NCBI GenBank assembly: GCA_964420115.1
Contig: CAYQQO010000038.1
Coordinates: forward strand, 1 to 5,351
DNA: 5,351 nt
Source of the DNA: CAYQQO01 sp964420115
GTDB lineage: Bacteria; Patescibacteriota; Minisyncoccia; Portnoybacterales; UBA2143
Reading direction: 5' to 3'
The notes beneath the pieces are model-generated. The model was not told the DNA's origin. It worked only from the letters and a program-made list of their open reading frames with translations, and made no database searches. A program made the translations under genes and the position numbers. Within the stretch, counting starts at the first letter, position 1; each line of letters begins with the position of its first letter. Shown one piece after another: positions 1-5,351 of this stretch.

Positions 1-949
1 GGTTATTATCTTTAATCCCGAATTTAGAGATATTACTAACTCTCATAAACGGGATTCCTTGTTCCTGATAAACCTCGCTTCCCGGCTCTACCCCTTTTTT
101 AATTGAAACAATATCGCCTAACTTCTTAAATTTAAAATTTCTTATTTTTGACTTTAGTTTTCCATATTTCGGCTGAAAATATTCTGCATCAAGACGACTG
201 ACAGATTCTGCATCTGAAAAATTGACTATATAGGATAAATTATCTTCCGACTGAAAATCTTTCAGACCTAATTCTTCCAAAAGCAGATTCTCGGCTTGAT
301 GGTATAATTCTATTGATTTTCCATCCAAACTTAATGATTTATTATATAAAAATTCAACTTGCTGCTGTTTTTTCTTGCTAAGTAATGGTATCTTGTAATC
401 TCTAATTTCTTCGTAAGCTAATGCTGGCCTCGTATTCCCCGTAACCTTTCTATCTGACTGGAATCGTCCATATTTAGAATTTAAAAACATAGCGACATAT
501 TCAGGTATTAACTCATTTTTGAAATGCATTCTAACCGAATGCTGATTTATATTGGCTTCTCCAAAAACAGATTTATAAACTGTCGATTTGCCATAAGAAA
601 CACCCGTAATAGTCAATAAAACATCTTTGTTGATTAGCTTCGATCGTTTAAGTTGTCCCGTATGTAAATTTCTATCTATGAAAACTATATCTGAAAAATC
701 TAAATATCCAGGCATAATATTTTGAACTCTTAAAAACTTTATGCCTTGCTCTGGATAATCCGCACCTAAAGGAGTCGCCCCTCCTGTTAAGGAATTCCCA
801 TTCTCTAATAAATCATTAAATGTCTTAAGATTTTTACCAAACTTCTCTAAATCTTCTTCTAATTTCAAATACTCCGGCTGGTAGTATTCTGCATCCAGCC
901 GCAAGGCTCCTTCTAATTGAGATTTTTTGATTATAGAGTAAGAAATCAT
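1..949 (-). CDS. hsdS: Type I RM specificity subunit HsdS, 3' end missing (partial)
   Basis: This is the DNA-recognition subunit that pairs with the HsdM-like methyltransferase and sets the target sequence. I translated 316 codons by hand without a stop; the frame runs off the left edge. It shows the two-half HsdS layout. A conserved opening with RLDAEYYQPEY (residues 17-27) is followed by a first target-recognition domain (about 40-190, with GIKFLRVQNI at 69-78). Next comes a helical spacer (about 191-232, KKKQQQVEFL then AENLLLEELGL). The opening then recurs as RLDAEYFQPKY (252-262), leading into a second recognition domain (GIPFMRVSNI, 298-307). Two different domains imply a bipartite target. 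The ATG at 947-949 overlaps the upstream gene's TGA as ATGA, and no Shine-Dalgarno is visible, so translation is probably coupled. Family assignment is firm; the actual target cannot be read from sequence. Confidence 0.93.
   Translation of the reverse strand, partial: MISYSIIKKSQLEGALRLDAEYYQPEYLKLEEDLEKFGKNLKTFNDLLENGNSLTGGATPLGADYPEQGIKFLRVQNIMPGYLDFSDIVFIDRNLHTGQLKRSKLINKDVLLTITGVSYGKSTVYKSVFGEANINQHSVRMHFKNELIPEYVAMFLNSKYGRFQSDRKVTGNTRPALAYEEIRDYKIPLLSKKKQQQVEFLYNKSLSLDGKSIELYHQAENLLLEELGLKDFQSEDNLSYIVNFSDAESVSRLDAEYFQPKYGKLKSKIRNFKFKKLGDIVSIKKGVEPGSEVYQEQGIPFMRVSNISKFGIKDNN
164..196 (-). repeat. Second copy of the HsdS conserved half-repeat (RLDAEYFQPKY)
   Basis: Encodes residues 252-262 of HsdS. 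Nine of eleven residues match the copy at 869-901, although the DNA has diverged at many third positions. It marks the start of the second half of the protein, as expected from the internal duplication of HsdS. The repeat is old and protein-level, not a recent DNA duplication. Confidence 0.85.
869..901 (-). repeat. First copy of the HsdS conserved half-repeat (RLDAEYYQPEY)
   Basis: Encodes residues 17-27 of HsdS and matches the copy at 164-196. Together they bracket the first target-recognition domain and the helical spacer, about 235 residues per half. Such paired conserved segments are where HsdS genes typically swap recognition domains by recombination. Confidence 0.85.
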
Positions 950-1851
950 CGGGCTGAATTTTTTAAACGATTTTTAAATTGTTGCTCGTTTCTTTGTTGT
1001 TGTTCTTTGCTTCTTTGTAAATTAAATTCATTCTGAAAATAACTCCTAATTTCGTTTGTTTCTCTCTGTATTGTTTTCTCTAAATAAGTTCCAATGTTAT
1101 CAAAATGAATAAAATCCACATAGAATGGTTTTCTTGGCGTAAACCGCTTTCCCGCAACATTAAACATTGTCTCGGAATAAGAATAATTTAGTCCAAAAAT
1201 TAAATCCCTACCATCTACTTTAACTTTATCCAAATCTTTGTCGGTGTTTAAGCTTTTATTAACGAGATAAAAACCAGAAATTCCGTAATAAACTACTAAT
1301 GGGTAGAAAAATGCTTTATTTGGCCCATTTTTTTTGATTTGATGAATTCTGTTTTTAGAAAAGATTAAAGCTTTTATGGGTTGAGTTATGGCATTAAAAA
1401 CTTCTTCTGTTGTTTTCTCGTTTTTATTTTTATAAGTATCATAAAGCTTAGCAGTTTTTTCGGTTAAATAATGATGGGGGCAACCATCTGAAATCATCTG
1501 TTTTAATAAAACATCTTTATCCGCATCTGGTATAGTAGTTATTATTGCCGATTTGGCATCCTCTGCGTTATTCTTTTGCATCCTAAAAGCAATTTCGTTT
1601 CTGAAATTTTTACATTCTATAAACAAGTAGATGGAAAATCTATATTCTTTCGCCGGATTCCCGGGTCCGCTATTGACATAAAAGATATCTTTTGAAGCGA
1701 TAATATCAATTTCTCTTGGCTTATCTGTAATATCATCGCAATAATAAGCACTTAAATCCGTCTCCCATTTCAACCCATCCAAAAATTCCACTACTGCTAA
1801 GTGTAGATTATTGCCGCTATATTTTATTGCCTCTTTTAGTTCTTTTTTCAC
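946..1851 (-). CDS. PD-(D/E)xK nuclease-like protein inside an RM operon
   Basis: I do not recognise a named family for this 301-residue protein. Its first 90 residues read as a restriction-endonuclease-like fold. A helix carries E22 (HLAVVEFL), E30 lies in the next strand (KWETDL), an acidic residue sits in REIDI (D49), and the strand LFIECKN places E79 and K81 in the ExK position. This D-(E)xK spacing is typical of Mrr- and HsdR-type nucleases that cut DNA. Residues 175-200 are aromatic and hydrophobic but too polar for a clear membrane span. The tail (262-298) is charged and Q-rich, probably helical or coiled coil. Start: GTG at 1849-1851 with no Shine-Dalgarno, 14 bases after the HEPN gene's stop, and no in-frame Met before residue 91. 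The TGA overlaps the hsdS ATG. It could be an accessory cleaving subunit, a standalone nuclease, or a catalytically silent DNA-binding partner. Confidence 0.72.
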   Translation of the reverse strand: MKKELKEAIKYSGNNLHLAVVEFLDGLKWETDLSAYYCDDITDKPREIDIIASKDIFYVNSGPGNPAKEYRFSIYLFIECKNFRNEIAFRMQKNNAEDAKSAIITTIPDADKDVLLKQMISDGCPHHYLTEKTAKLYDTYKNKNEKTTEEVFNAITQPIKALIFSKNRIHQIKKNGPNKAFFYPLVVYYGISGFYLVNKSLNTDKDLDKVKVDGRDLIFGLNYSYSETMFNVAGKRFTPRKPFYVDFIHFDNIGTYLEKTIQRETNEIRSYFQNEFNLQRSKEQQQRNEQQFKNRLKNSAR

Positions 1852-1865
1852 AATTAAATATACAT

Positions 1866-2501
1866 TTAATGTAAATCATCACTAATCTCAATAAGTTTTG
1901 CCTTTAATAAAATCTTTGTAGTATTACTTATTGCTCCATAGATTATATTAATATTAATATTAGCCTTTTCAACTGTATCAATGAGTTCTCCATAAAAATG
2001 CGCCGGCGTATTTCTATAATGCTGCAAAAAACCCTTCATCTCCTTAATACGATCTTTGATATCACGCTTCTCATATCTAGAAAGTTTCTTTTCTTTATCC
2101 ATAACCGCTTCTAGTTCCTTTAATAATTTGTCTATGTGCTTATCTATTTTTTTTTCGTCAAAATAATAACTTCCAGCCAAATTTTTATTACCAGAAGAGG
2201 ACAAATCTAATTCTTCTGCAATCTGGAACAAAAAACCTTCTAAAGCTTTATAAGCTGGTGCTGTTAAAAATGAATAATCATTAAAACGATTTTTAATAAG
2301 ATCGTTCTTGAATAACTCTTCTGTAGTCATGGAGTCTGCTATATGATTAAGAACTTTTTCACTTAAGTAATCCAAAACATTTTCATCAAAAGTATATTGC
2401 ATTTTATTTATTGGCTGATTCCCTCTTGCCTTTCCAAAGATTGGCTCTTGTGCCCAATTTTTACCAGTTGGTAAATTATTTAAATTGAAATATTTACTCA
2501 T
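1866..2501 (-). CDS. HEPN-domain protein resembling the RnlA RNase toxin catalytic region
   Basis: Predicted ribonuclease of 211 residues. The key signal is R163-NTPA-H168, the Rx4H motif of HEPN RNases, at the start of a C-terminal helix (FLQHYRNTPAHFYG). Upstream lies a helix LTAPAYKALEGFLFQIAEEL (79-98) with K85 and E88, which resembles the conserved helix of RnlA/LsoA toxins, where an R/K-x2-E pair joins R and H in the active site. Between them is a lysine- and glutamate-rich helical segment (115-157). Residues 1-75 match nothing I know; the long N-terminal domains of full RnlA are absent and no RnlB-like antitoxin adjoins. HEPN RNases usually act as dimers on RNA and cause growth arrest or phage abortion. 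Its place between hsdM and hsdS suggests a guard role like PrrC. It could instead be a non-toxic HEPN accessory. Family call is fairly sure, function inferred. Confidence 0.75.
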   Translation of the reverse strand: MSKYFNLNNLPTGKNWAQEPIFGKARGNQPINKMQYTFDENVLDYLSEKVLNHIADSMTTEELFKNDLIKNRFNDYSFLTAPAYKALEGFLFQIAEELDLSSSGNKNLAGSYYFDEKKIDKHIDKLLKELEAVMDKEKKLSRYEKRDIKDRIKEMKGFLQHYRNTPAHFYGELIDTVEKANININIIYGAISNTTKILLKAKLIEISDDLH

Positions 2502-2518
2502 ATTAGGAATTCCTTATT
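2502..2518 (-). promoter_or_regulatory. Ribosome binding site of the HEPN gene within a 10-bp palindrome
   Basis: This is the whole gap between the hsdM stop and the HEPN start. It contains AAGGA (2511-2515), nine bases from the ATG at 2501, a reasonable Shine-Dalgarno supporting that start. The same bases fall in a perfect palindrome, AGGAATTCCT (2505-2514). As RNA it could only form a weak 3-bp hairpin, so sequestration of the site is unlikely. Confidence 0.6.
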
Positions 2519-4474
2519 TTAAAAACTAAACTTTTCTTCCTTGACAAATTTCCTAAATTCTTCGGCGATTTGGTCGAGATCGTGGTCTAGAACTTTACGG
2601 CCTTTATTGTCAGAGACAAAATTCCCTTTATCATCCTTTTTATAAATATAATCGCCGGAATTGTTTTTGCCTGGTTTTTTAGAAGTCGCCATAAAAATTG
2701 GGTAATCTTTTCGCGATCCAATAATTCCATCTGTCCATTTCTGCAGGAATAAAACACTGGTCTTTGTGCCGGTATGGGGTTTGAAAGTATTAATATGCAA
2801 CCCAACTACCGCCAAGATTCTAGCTTTATCAAAAAGCCATTCACGGATATATTTCATATTAGTATTATTTAAAACCCCCTGCGGTAAAACAACCGCCAAT
2901 CGACCGCCTGGCCTGACTGCGTCTAACGACCGTTCAATAAAAAGAATGTGGCGCTCAACATTGTTTTTTAATTTACCGTCTTTTTTGGCAAGTTCGTATT
3001 GACGAAGAAGGCCAGATTCAGGATTTTCTCCAGCAAAGGGCGGATTAGTCAATAAAACATCAAACCGCAAATAGCGATAAGTAAGCTGGTTTTCTTTTTC
3101 ATCGGCGGAGCTGTCTATTTTCGCCAAAAGCGACCTTAGGGCGACCCTTGCTTCTTCGGCTTCTCTATCTCGCCAATCTCTAGCGTCAAGCGCATCTCTT
3201 TTAAAAATATGATGCCTTCCATCGCCAGCGATAAGCATTAGAGCTTGAGAAATACGCCGCATATTATCATCAAAATCAAAACCAAAAAGGTATTTTGAGG
3301 CATAGCTATTCTTAGCTTTTTCTGTTTTTAGCTCTTTCCAAACGTGATACATCACATGGAGTAAAAATCCTCCAGAGCCACAAGCTGGATCAATAATATA
3401 TTCGCCATCTTTCGGATTGAGCATTTTAACACACATCTTAATCACATGGCGCGGCGTAAAATATTGTCCCTTTTTGCCCTTTGATACTTCGGTAATTAGA
3501 TATTCAAAAGCGCTATCAATGATTTCTAATTCCCCCTTGCCTAATTCAAAGAGACGGATTTTCTCCAAAAAAGGCACGCAGATATTGAGTCTCGCTGGTG
3601 AAAGCCTAATTCTATCTGACTCCTCAAAAGTATCCGGCCATTCTTTAATCGCTTTTTTGAAAAGCTGGTCATTGATTACCTCATATGTTTTTTCCGGATC
3701 GCGGTATTTTCTAAAGATGATCTCTTGGTCTTCTCTTTTTTCCCGAGCAAGCTTTTCATCATAAAGCTTTGCATAAATTATCTTAAAAATTTCTTCAAAA
3801 ACATTCGCCCCGGACCCCGCCAAAGCTAATTCTTCAATTCTTTTTATGATAGAAACAAAATCAAACTTGGGATTTAATTCTTCCCAAGTCTTTTTAATTT
3901 CAAATAGGTCATCTATTGTCTGGTCAACTCGCGGAATCTCGCTTAAAGAATCCTGAAATTCTTTTGGATAAGGCCGGTATAATATAACCCGCTCGATGCC
4001 ATTCGACCAAACTCCTATTTCTGAACCTTCTGCCGAAAGATAGCTCTTAAGCTGTTCGACTCCTTTTTTTTCAGTTGGGCTTTTGACTTCGATAATAATA
4101 AAAGGAGTAATCTTATCTTTTTTATAAACAATAATATCCGCCGCTTTAGCATGAATTTCTCTGCCAAAATGAACACTTTTCTCTATATCAATTCTATCAA
4201 AAGGATATTTATAATAATTATTGAGCTTATAGAGCCAAAGCTGACGAATGATTTCTTCTGGCCTGCCTTTTTGTTTTCCCTCGTCAAAGACAAGTCTAAG
4301 TTTTTTCGATTTTAGATCTCTGATATAAAATCTGCCGCGTTCTTCTTCAGTAATTCTTAATATATCTTCTAAATCAGTGATATCTCTAAATTCCTTCAGA
4401 CCGTACACGATATCGGGTTGACGGAAAATTTTATCGATTATTTTCTTAGTTTTATTTTGCTTTTGAGTTGGCAT
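2519..4474 (-). CDS. hsdM: HsdM-like N6-adenine methyltransferase with N-terminal nuclease domain
   Basis: 651-residue fused modification and probable restriction subunit. Residues 65-170 resemble the HsdR N-terminal PD-(D/E)xK domain: GRPEE (E73/E74), KAADIIVY (D113) and FIIIEVKSP (E129, K131) supply a complete putative metal site, followed by QLKSYL and VWSNG typical of this fold. Residues 225-580 are the N6_Mtase region: GQYFTP at 336-341, the SAM-binding DPACGSGGF at 362-370, and the catalytic NPPF at 477-480, so methylation of adenine is expected. There is no helicase or translocase domain. The architecture recalls BcgI-type A subunits (nuclease plus methylase) that work with a separate S subunit, here hsdS three genes downstream. 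The ATG lies 9 bases after the lexA-like stop with only a weak ribosome site, suggesting coupling. Methyltransferase certain; nuclease activity probable; type I versus type IIB-like class undecided because the left flank is missing. Confidence 0.96.
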   Translation of the reverse strand: MPTQKQNKTKKIIDKIFRQPDIVYGLKEFRDITDLEDILRITEEERGRFYIRDLKSKKLRLVFDEGKQKGRPEEIIRQLWLYKLNNYYKYPFDRIDIEKSVHFGREIHAKAADIIVYKKDKITPFIIIEVKSPTEKKGVEQLKSYLSAEGSEIGVWSNGIERVILYRPYPKEFQDSLSEIPRVDQTIDDLFEIKKTWEELNPKFDFVSIIKRIEELALAGSGANVFEEIFKIIYAKLYDEKLAREKREDQEIIFRKYRDPEKTYEVINDQLFKKAIKEWPDTFEESDRIRLSPARLNICVPFLEKIRLFELGKGELEIIDSAFEYLITEVSKGKKGQYFTPRHVIKMCVKMLNPKDGEYIIDPACGSGGFLLHVMYHVWKELKTEKAKNSYASKYLFGFDFDDNMRRISQALMLIAGDGRHHIFKRDALDARDWRDREAEEARVALRSLLAKIDSSADEKENQLTYRYLRFDVLLTNPPFAGENPESGLLRQYELAKKDGKLKNNVERHILFIERSLDAVRPGGRLAVVLPQGVLNNTNMKYIREWLFDKARILAVVGLHINTFKPHTGTKTSVLFLQKWTDGIIGSRKDYPIFMATSKKPGKNNSGDYIYKKDDKGNFVSDNKGRKVLDHDLDQIAEEFRKFVKEEKFSF

Positions 4475-4483
4475 AAATTTTTA

Positions 4484-5125
4484 TTACTTAATCGGTTTCC
4501 AATAACCATTTTTTAAAACCGAAATAACTTTTCCTGTTAATTGCATTTCATCCGTAAAAGGAATAATGTCATATCTTGGGTTTTCTGGCTTTAGATAAAC
4601 ATAAGGCGGCGTATCGTCCGAAATAAATCGCTTGACCGTTGACTCGTCTCTTATTTGAGTTAAAACAACATCGCCTGAAGAAAATTCCTTTTGGCTTTTA
4701 ACTAGAACAACATCGCCATCATCTATTCCTGCATTAAGCATTGAATCACCAGAAATCTTTAAGAGAAAAACCTCATCTTTTAATCTTGCCACTTCTGAAG
4801 AAACTGATTCCCATTCACCAGGAATTTCAATTGCCTCTATCGGCGCGCCGGCACTAGTTGCGCCAAGAAAAGGGACTAATGAGGGTTTCCCTAAAATCTC
4901 ATATCCCAGGGGTAGAACCATTAAACTCCTAGCTGATGATTCGTTCCGCTTAATAACTTTGTGATTTTCCAATTTTTTTAATAAATCAATCACCGACTGA
5001 TTTGAAGCAACTTTTAGTTCATCTCTCATTTCTTCAAAGGTTGGCGGATAACCGCTATCTTTTATATATTGATAAATAATAAACAATAGTTGCTCTTGTC
5101 TTTTTGTAATGGTTCTTTTTTTCAT
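4484..5125 (-). CDS. lexA: LexA-family self-cleaving transcriptional repressor
   Basis: 213-residue repressor. Residues 6-70 are a LexA-type winged helix (TKRQEQLLFII, GYPPTFEEM, then the recognition helix around SNQSVIDLLKKL and the wing ending ARSLMVL). Residues 83-213 are the S24 peptidase/dimerisation domain: cleavage site SAGAP with the Ala92-Gly93 bond, nucleophile S128 in SGDSM, and general base K165 in TVKRF. All autocleavage residues are present, so RecA-stimulated self-cleavage after DNA damage is expected. Start: ATG at 5123-5125, preceded by AGGAGG. An upstream in-frame ATG at 5141-5143 lies inside the predicted -10 area and would precede the transcript start, so I reject it. The palindrome in its promoter implies autoregulation, and probably control of the downstream RM genes. 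Whether it is the host's only LexA or a dedicated defence regulator cannot be told here. Confidence 0.92.
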   Translation of the reverse strand: MKKRTITKRQEQLLFIIYQYIKDSGYPPTFEEMRDELKVASNQSVIDLLKKLENHKVIKRNESSARSLMVLPLGYEILGKPSLVPFLGATSAGAPIEAIEIPGEWESVSSEVARLKDEVFLLKISGDSMLNAGIDDGDVVLVKSQKEFSSGDVVLTQIRDESTVKRFISDDTPPYVYLKPENPRYDIIPFTDEMQLTGKVISVLKNGYWKPIK

Positions 5126-5129
5126 ATTA

Positions 5130-5135
5130 CCTCCT
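5130..5135 (-). promoter_or_regulatory. Strong Shine-Dalgarno AGGAGG deciding the lexA start
   Basis: A full AGGAGG ends four bases before the ATG at 5123-5125 (AGGAGGTAAT then ATG). It is the best ribosome site in the window and fixes the start at this codon and not at upstream in-frame ATGs. The predicted transcript start falls at about 5135, so the leader may begin almost at this site. Confidence 0.88.
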
Positions 5136-5141
5136 GAATAC

Positions 5142-5170
5142 ATAATAACCCGACTAAATAGTCGGGTCAA
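5142..5170 (-). promoter_or_regulatory. Sigma70-type promoter of the lexA-hsdM operon
   Basis: On the minus strand the -35 box TTGACC (5165-5170) and the -10 box TATTAT (5142-5147) are separated by exactly 17 bp. Each is one mismatch from consensus. Transcription should start near 5135, leaving a leader of roughly ten bases before the lexA ATG. No other good promoter or terminator is visible to the end of the gene block, so this promoter may serve all five genes. Confidence 0.85.
5148..5167 (-). promoter_or_regulatory. Perfect 20-bp palindromic operator in the promoter spacer
   Basis: Arms ACCCGACTA and TAGTCGGGT flank a two-base TT centre with no mismatch. The palindrome covers the last three bases of the -35 box and the whole spacer, abutting the -10 box, so a bound dimer would block RNA polymerase. 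The obvious ligand is the LexA-like protein encoded next. It is neither the enterobacterial CTG-N10-CAG box nor the Gram-positive GAAC-N4-GTTC box. An 8-bp hairpin with a four-base loop is possible on paper, but it lies upstream of the predicted transcript start and lacks a T-run, so a terminator is unlikely. Confidence 0.85.
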
Positions 5171-5179
5171 CCGTTTTCT

Positions 5180-5188
5180 TGTGGATAA
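5180..5188 (-). promoter_or_regulatory. Consensus DnaA box TTATCCACA upstream of the lexA promoter
   Basis: TTATCCACA on the minus strand matches the high-affinity DnaA box (TTATNCACA) exactly. It lies nine bases upstream of the -35 box, centred near -49, with AT-rich DNA beyond it. I found only this single perfect copy by eye, so an origin is not supported. It could let DnaA modulate the promoter, or be chance. Confidence 0.45.
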
Positions 5189-5351
5189 CTATTAAATTGC
5201 CACTTTTGTAATAAAAACAGATTTAGAATACAGATTTAAAATATGGAATGAATATAAATGCCATCTAAAATAAATTTATAAATTGACTAACTTTTGTTTA
5301 GAGAAAATTCATCTCGGAAAACTATAATATAGTTAAATGAAAATCAGGGAT
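5189..5351. other. AT-rich intergenic region upstream of the operon
   Basis: No gene with supportable coding content is visible here on either strand. The stretch is very AT-rich with scattered A and T runs that could act as an UP element for the minus-strand promoter. It holds a small dyad at 5320-5334. A plus-strand ATG at 5337-5339 opens a frame (MKIRD) that runs off the edge; it may be the first codons of a divergent gene but is too short to call. Confidence 0.6.
5320..5334. repeat. 7-bp inverted repeat containing TATAAT
   Basis: AACTATA and TATAGTT are perfect inverted arms around a single A. On the plus strand the dyad contains TATAAT (5323-5328), a consensus -10 box, placed so that a transcript would begin just before the ATG at 5337-5339. 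No good -35 box sits at the right distance (AGAGAA or TTTAGA at best). It may be a divergent promoter/operator or simply an AT-rich coincidence. Confidence 0.35.

Noticed and set aside
1945..1962. Tandem ATATTA repeats in the HEPN gene
   Set aside because: Only about three units, encoding an Asn-Ile alternation within an intact frame; too short to call a functional repeat.
2147..2155. Run of nine A (mRNA sense) in the HEPN gene as a phase-variation or slippage site
   Set aside because: Similar 8-base runs occur in hsdM (4064-4071) and the nuclease gene (1328-1335), all encoding Lys-Lys in an AT-rich genome, so this one is not special.
2587..2805. Second minus-strand frame of 72 codons within the hsdM 3' part
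   Set aside because: Fully inside the confirmed hsdM reading frame with no independent start signal.
2766..3002. Plus-strand open frame of 78 codons inside hsdM
   Set aside because: It lies antisense to the methyltransferase's NPPF region, has no ribosome site and no family-like features; a shadow of the real frame.
3417..3764. Plus-strand open frame of 115 codons inside hsdM
   Set aside because: Antisense to conserved HsdM sequence including GQYFTP; low-complexity Ser/Leu composition typical of an antisense shadow.
5148..5167. Rho-independent terminator
   Set aside because: The inverted repeat has no T-run on either side and sits between the -35 and -10 boxes; an operator explains it better.
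5126..5170. N-terminal extension of the LexA-like protein starting at 5170
   Set aside because: The extra 15 codons cover the -35 box, operator, -10 box and Shine-Dalgarno. The ATG after AGGAGG at 5125 also matches the usual LexA N-terminus.
5180..5351. Replication origin
   Set aside because: Only one DnaA box and no dnaA, dnaN or rep gene in view; AT-richness alone is not enough.
1..5351. CRISPR array, tRNA, rRNA or insertion sequence
   Set aside because: No spaced direct repeats, cloverleaf, rRNA-like sequence, transposase or terminal inverted repeats were seen.

Overview
The window is AT-rich bacterial DNA carrying one compact five-gene block, all on the minus strand, so it reads from right to left. 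It looks like an accessory restriction-modification (RM) and defence operon headed by its own LexA-type repressor. No gene is diagnostic of the host. The low GC, tight packing and short leader would suit a reduced-genome lineage such as Patescibacteria (CPR), but that is a guess. TGA appears as an ordinary stop codon, with no sign of recoding.

Layout in transcription order: (1) 5126-5351 is the control region. It has a strong sigma70-type promoter (TTGACC, 17 bp, TATTAT) whose spacer is filled by a perfect 9+2+9 palindrome, with a consensus DnaA box just upstream. (2) lexA-like repressor, 4484-5125, with intact autocleavage residues. (3) hsdM-like gene, 2519-4474, with an N-terminal PD-(D/E)xK nuclease domain fused to an N6-adenine methyltransferase. 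(4) A 211-residue HEPN-type protein, 1866-2501, resembling the catalytic region of RnlA RNase toxins. (5) A 301-residue PD-(D/E)xK nuclease-like protein, 946-1851. (6) hsdS, 1-949, a specificity subunit cut off by the window edge partway into its second target-recognition domain. It overlaps gene 5 by an ATGA.

Gaps between genes are 9, 17 and 14 bases, followed by a 4-base overlap. I see no terminator, so one transcript from the lexA promoter is the simplest reading. The M and S products should form a methyltransferase and probably, through the fused nuclease domain, a restriction enzyme resembling BcgI-type fused R-M plus S systems. A separate HsdR could still lie beyond the left edge. The unusual part is that a predicted RNase (HEPN) and a second predicted nuclease sit between M and S, echoing the PrrC and RloC anticodon nucleases that ride with type I RM systems. 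The inferred picture is a layered defence island (DNA restriction plus RNA-targeting backup) under a repressor that could be inactivated by DNA damage.
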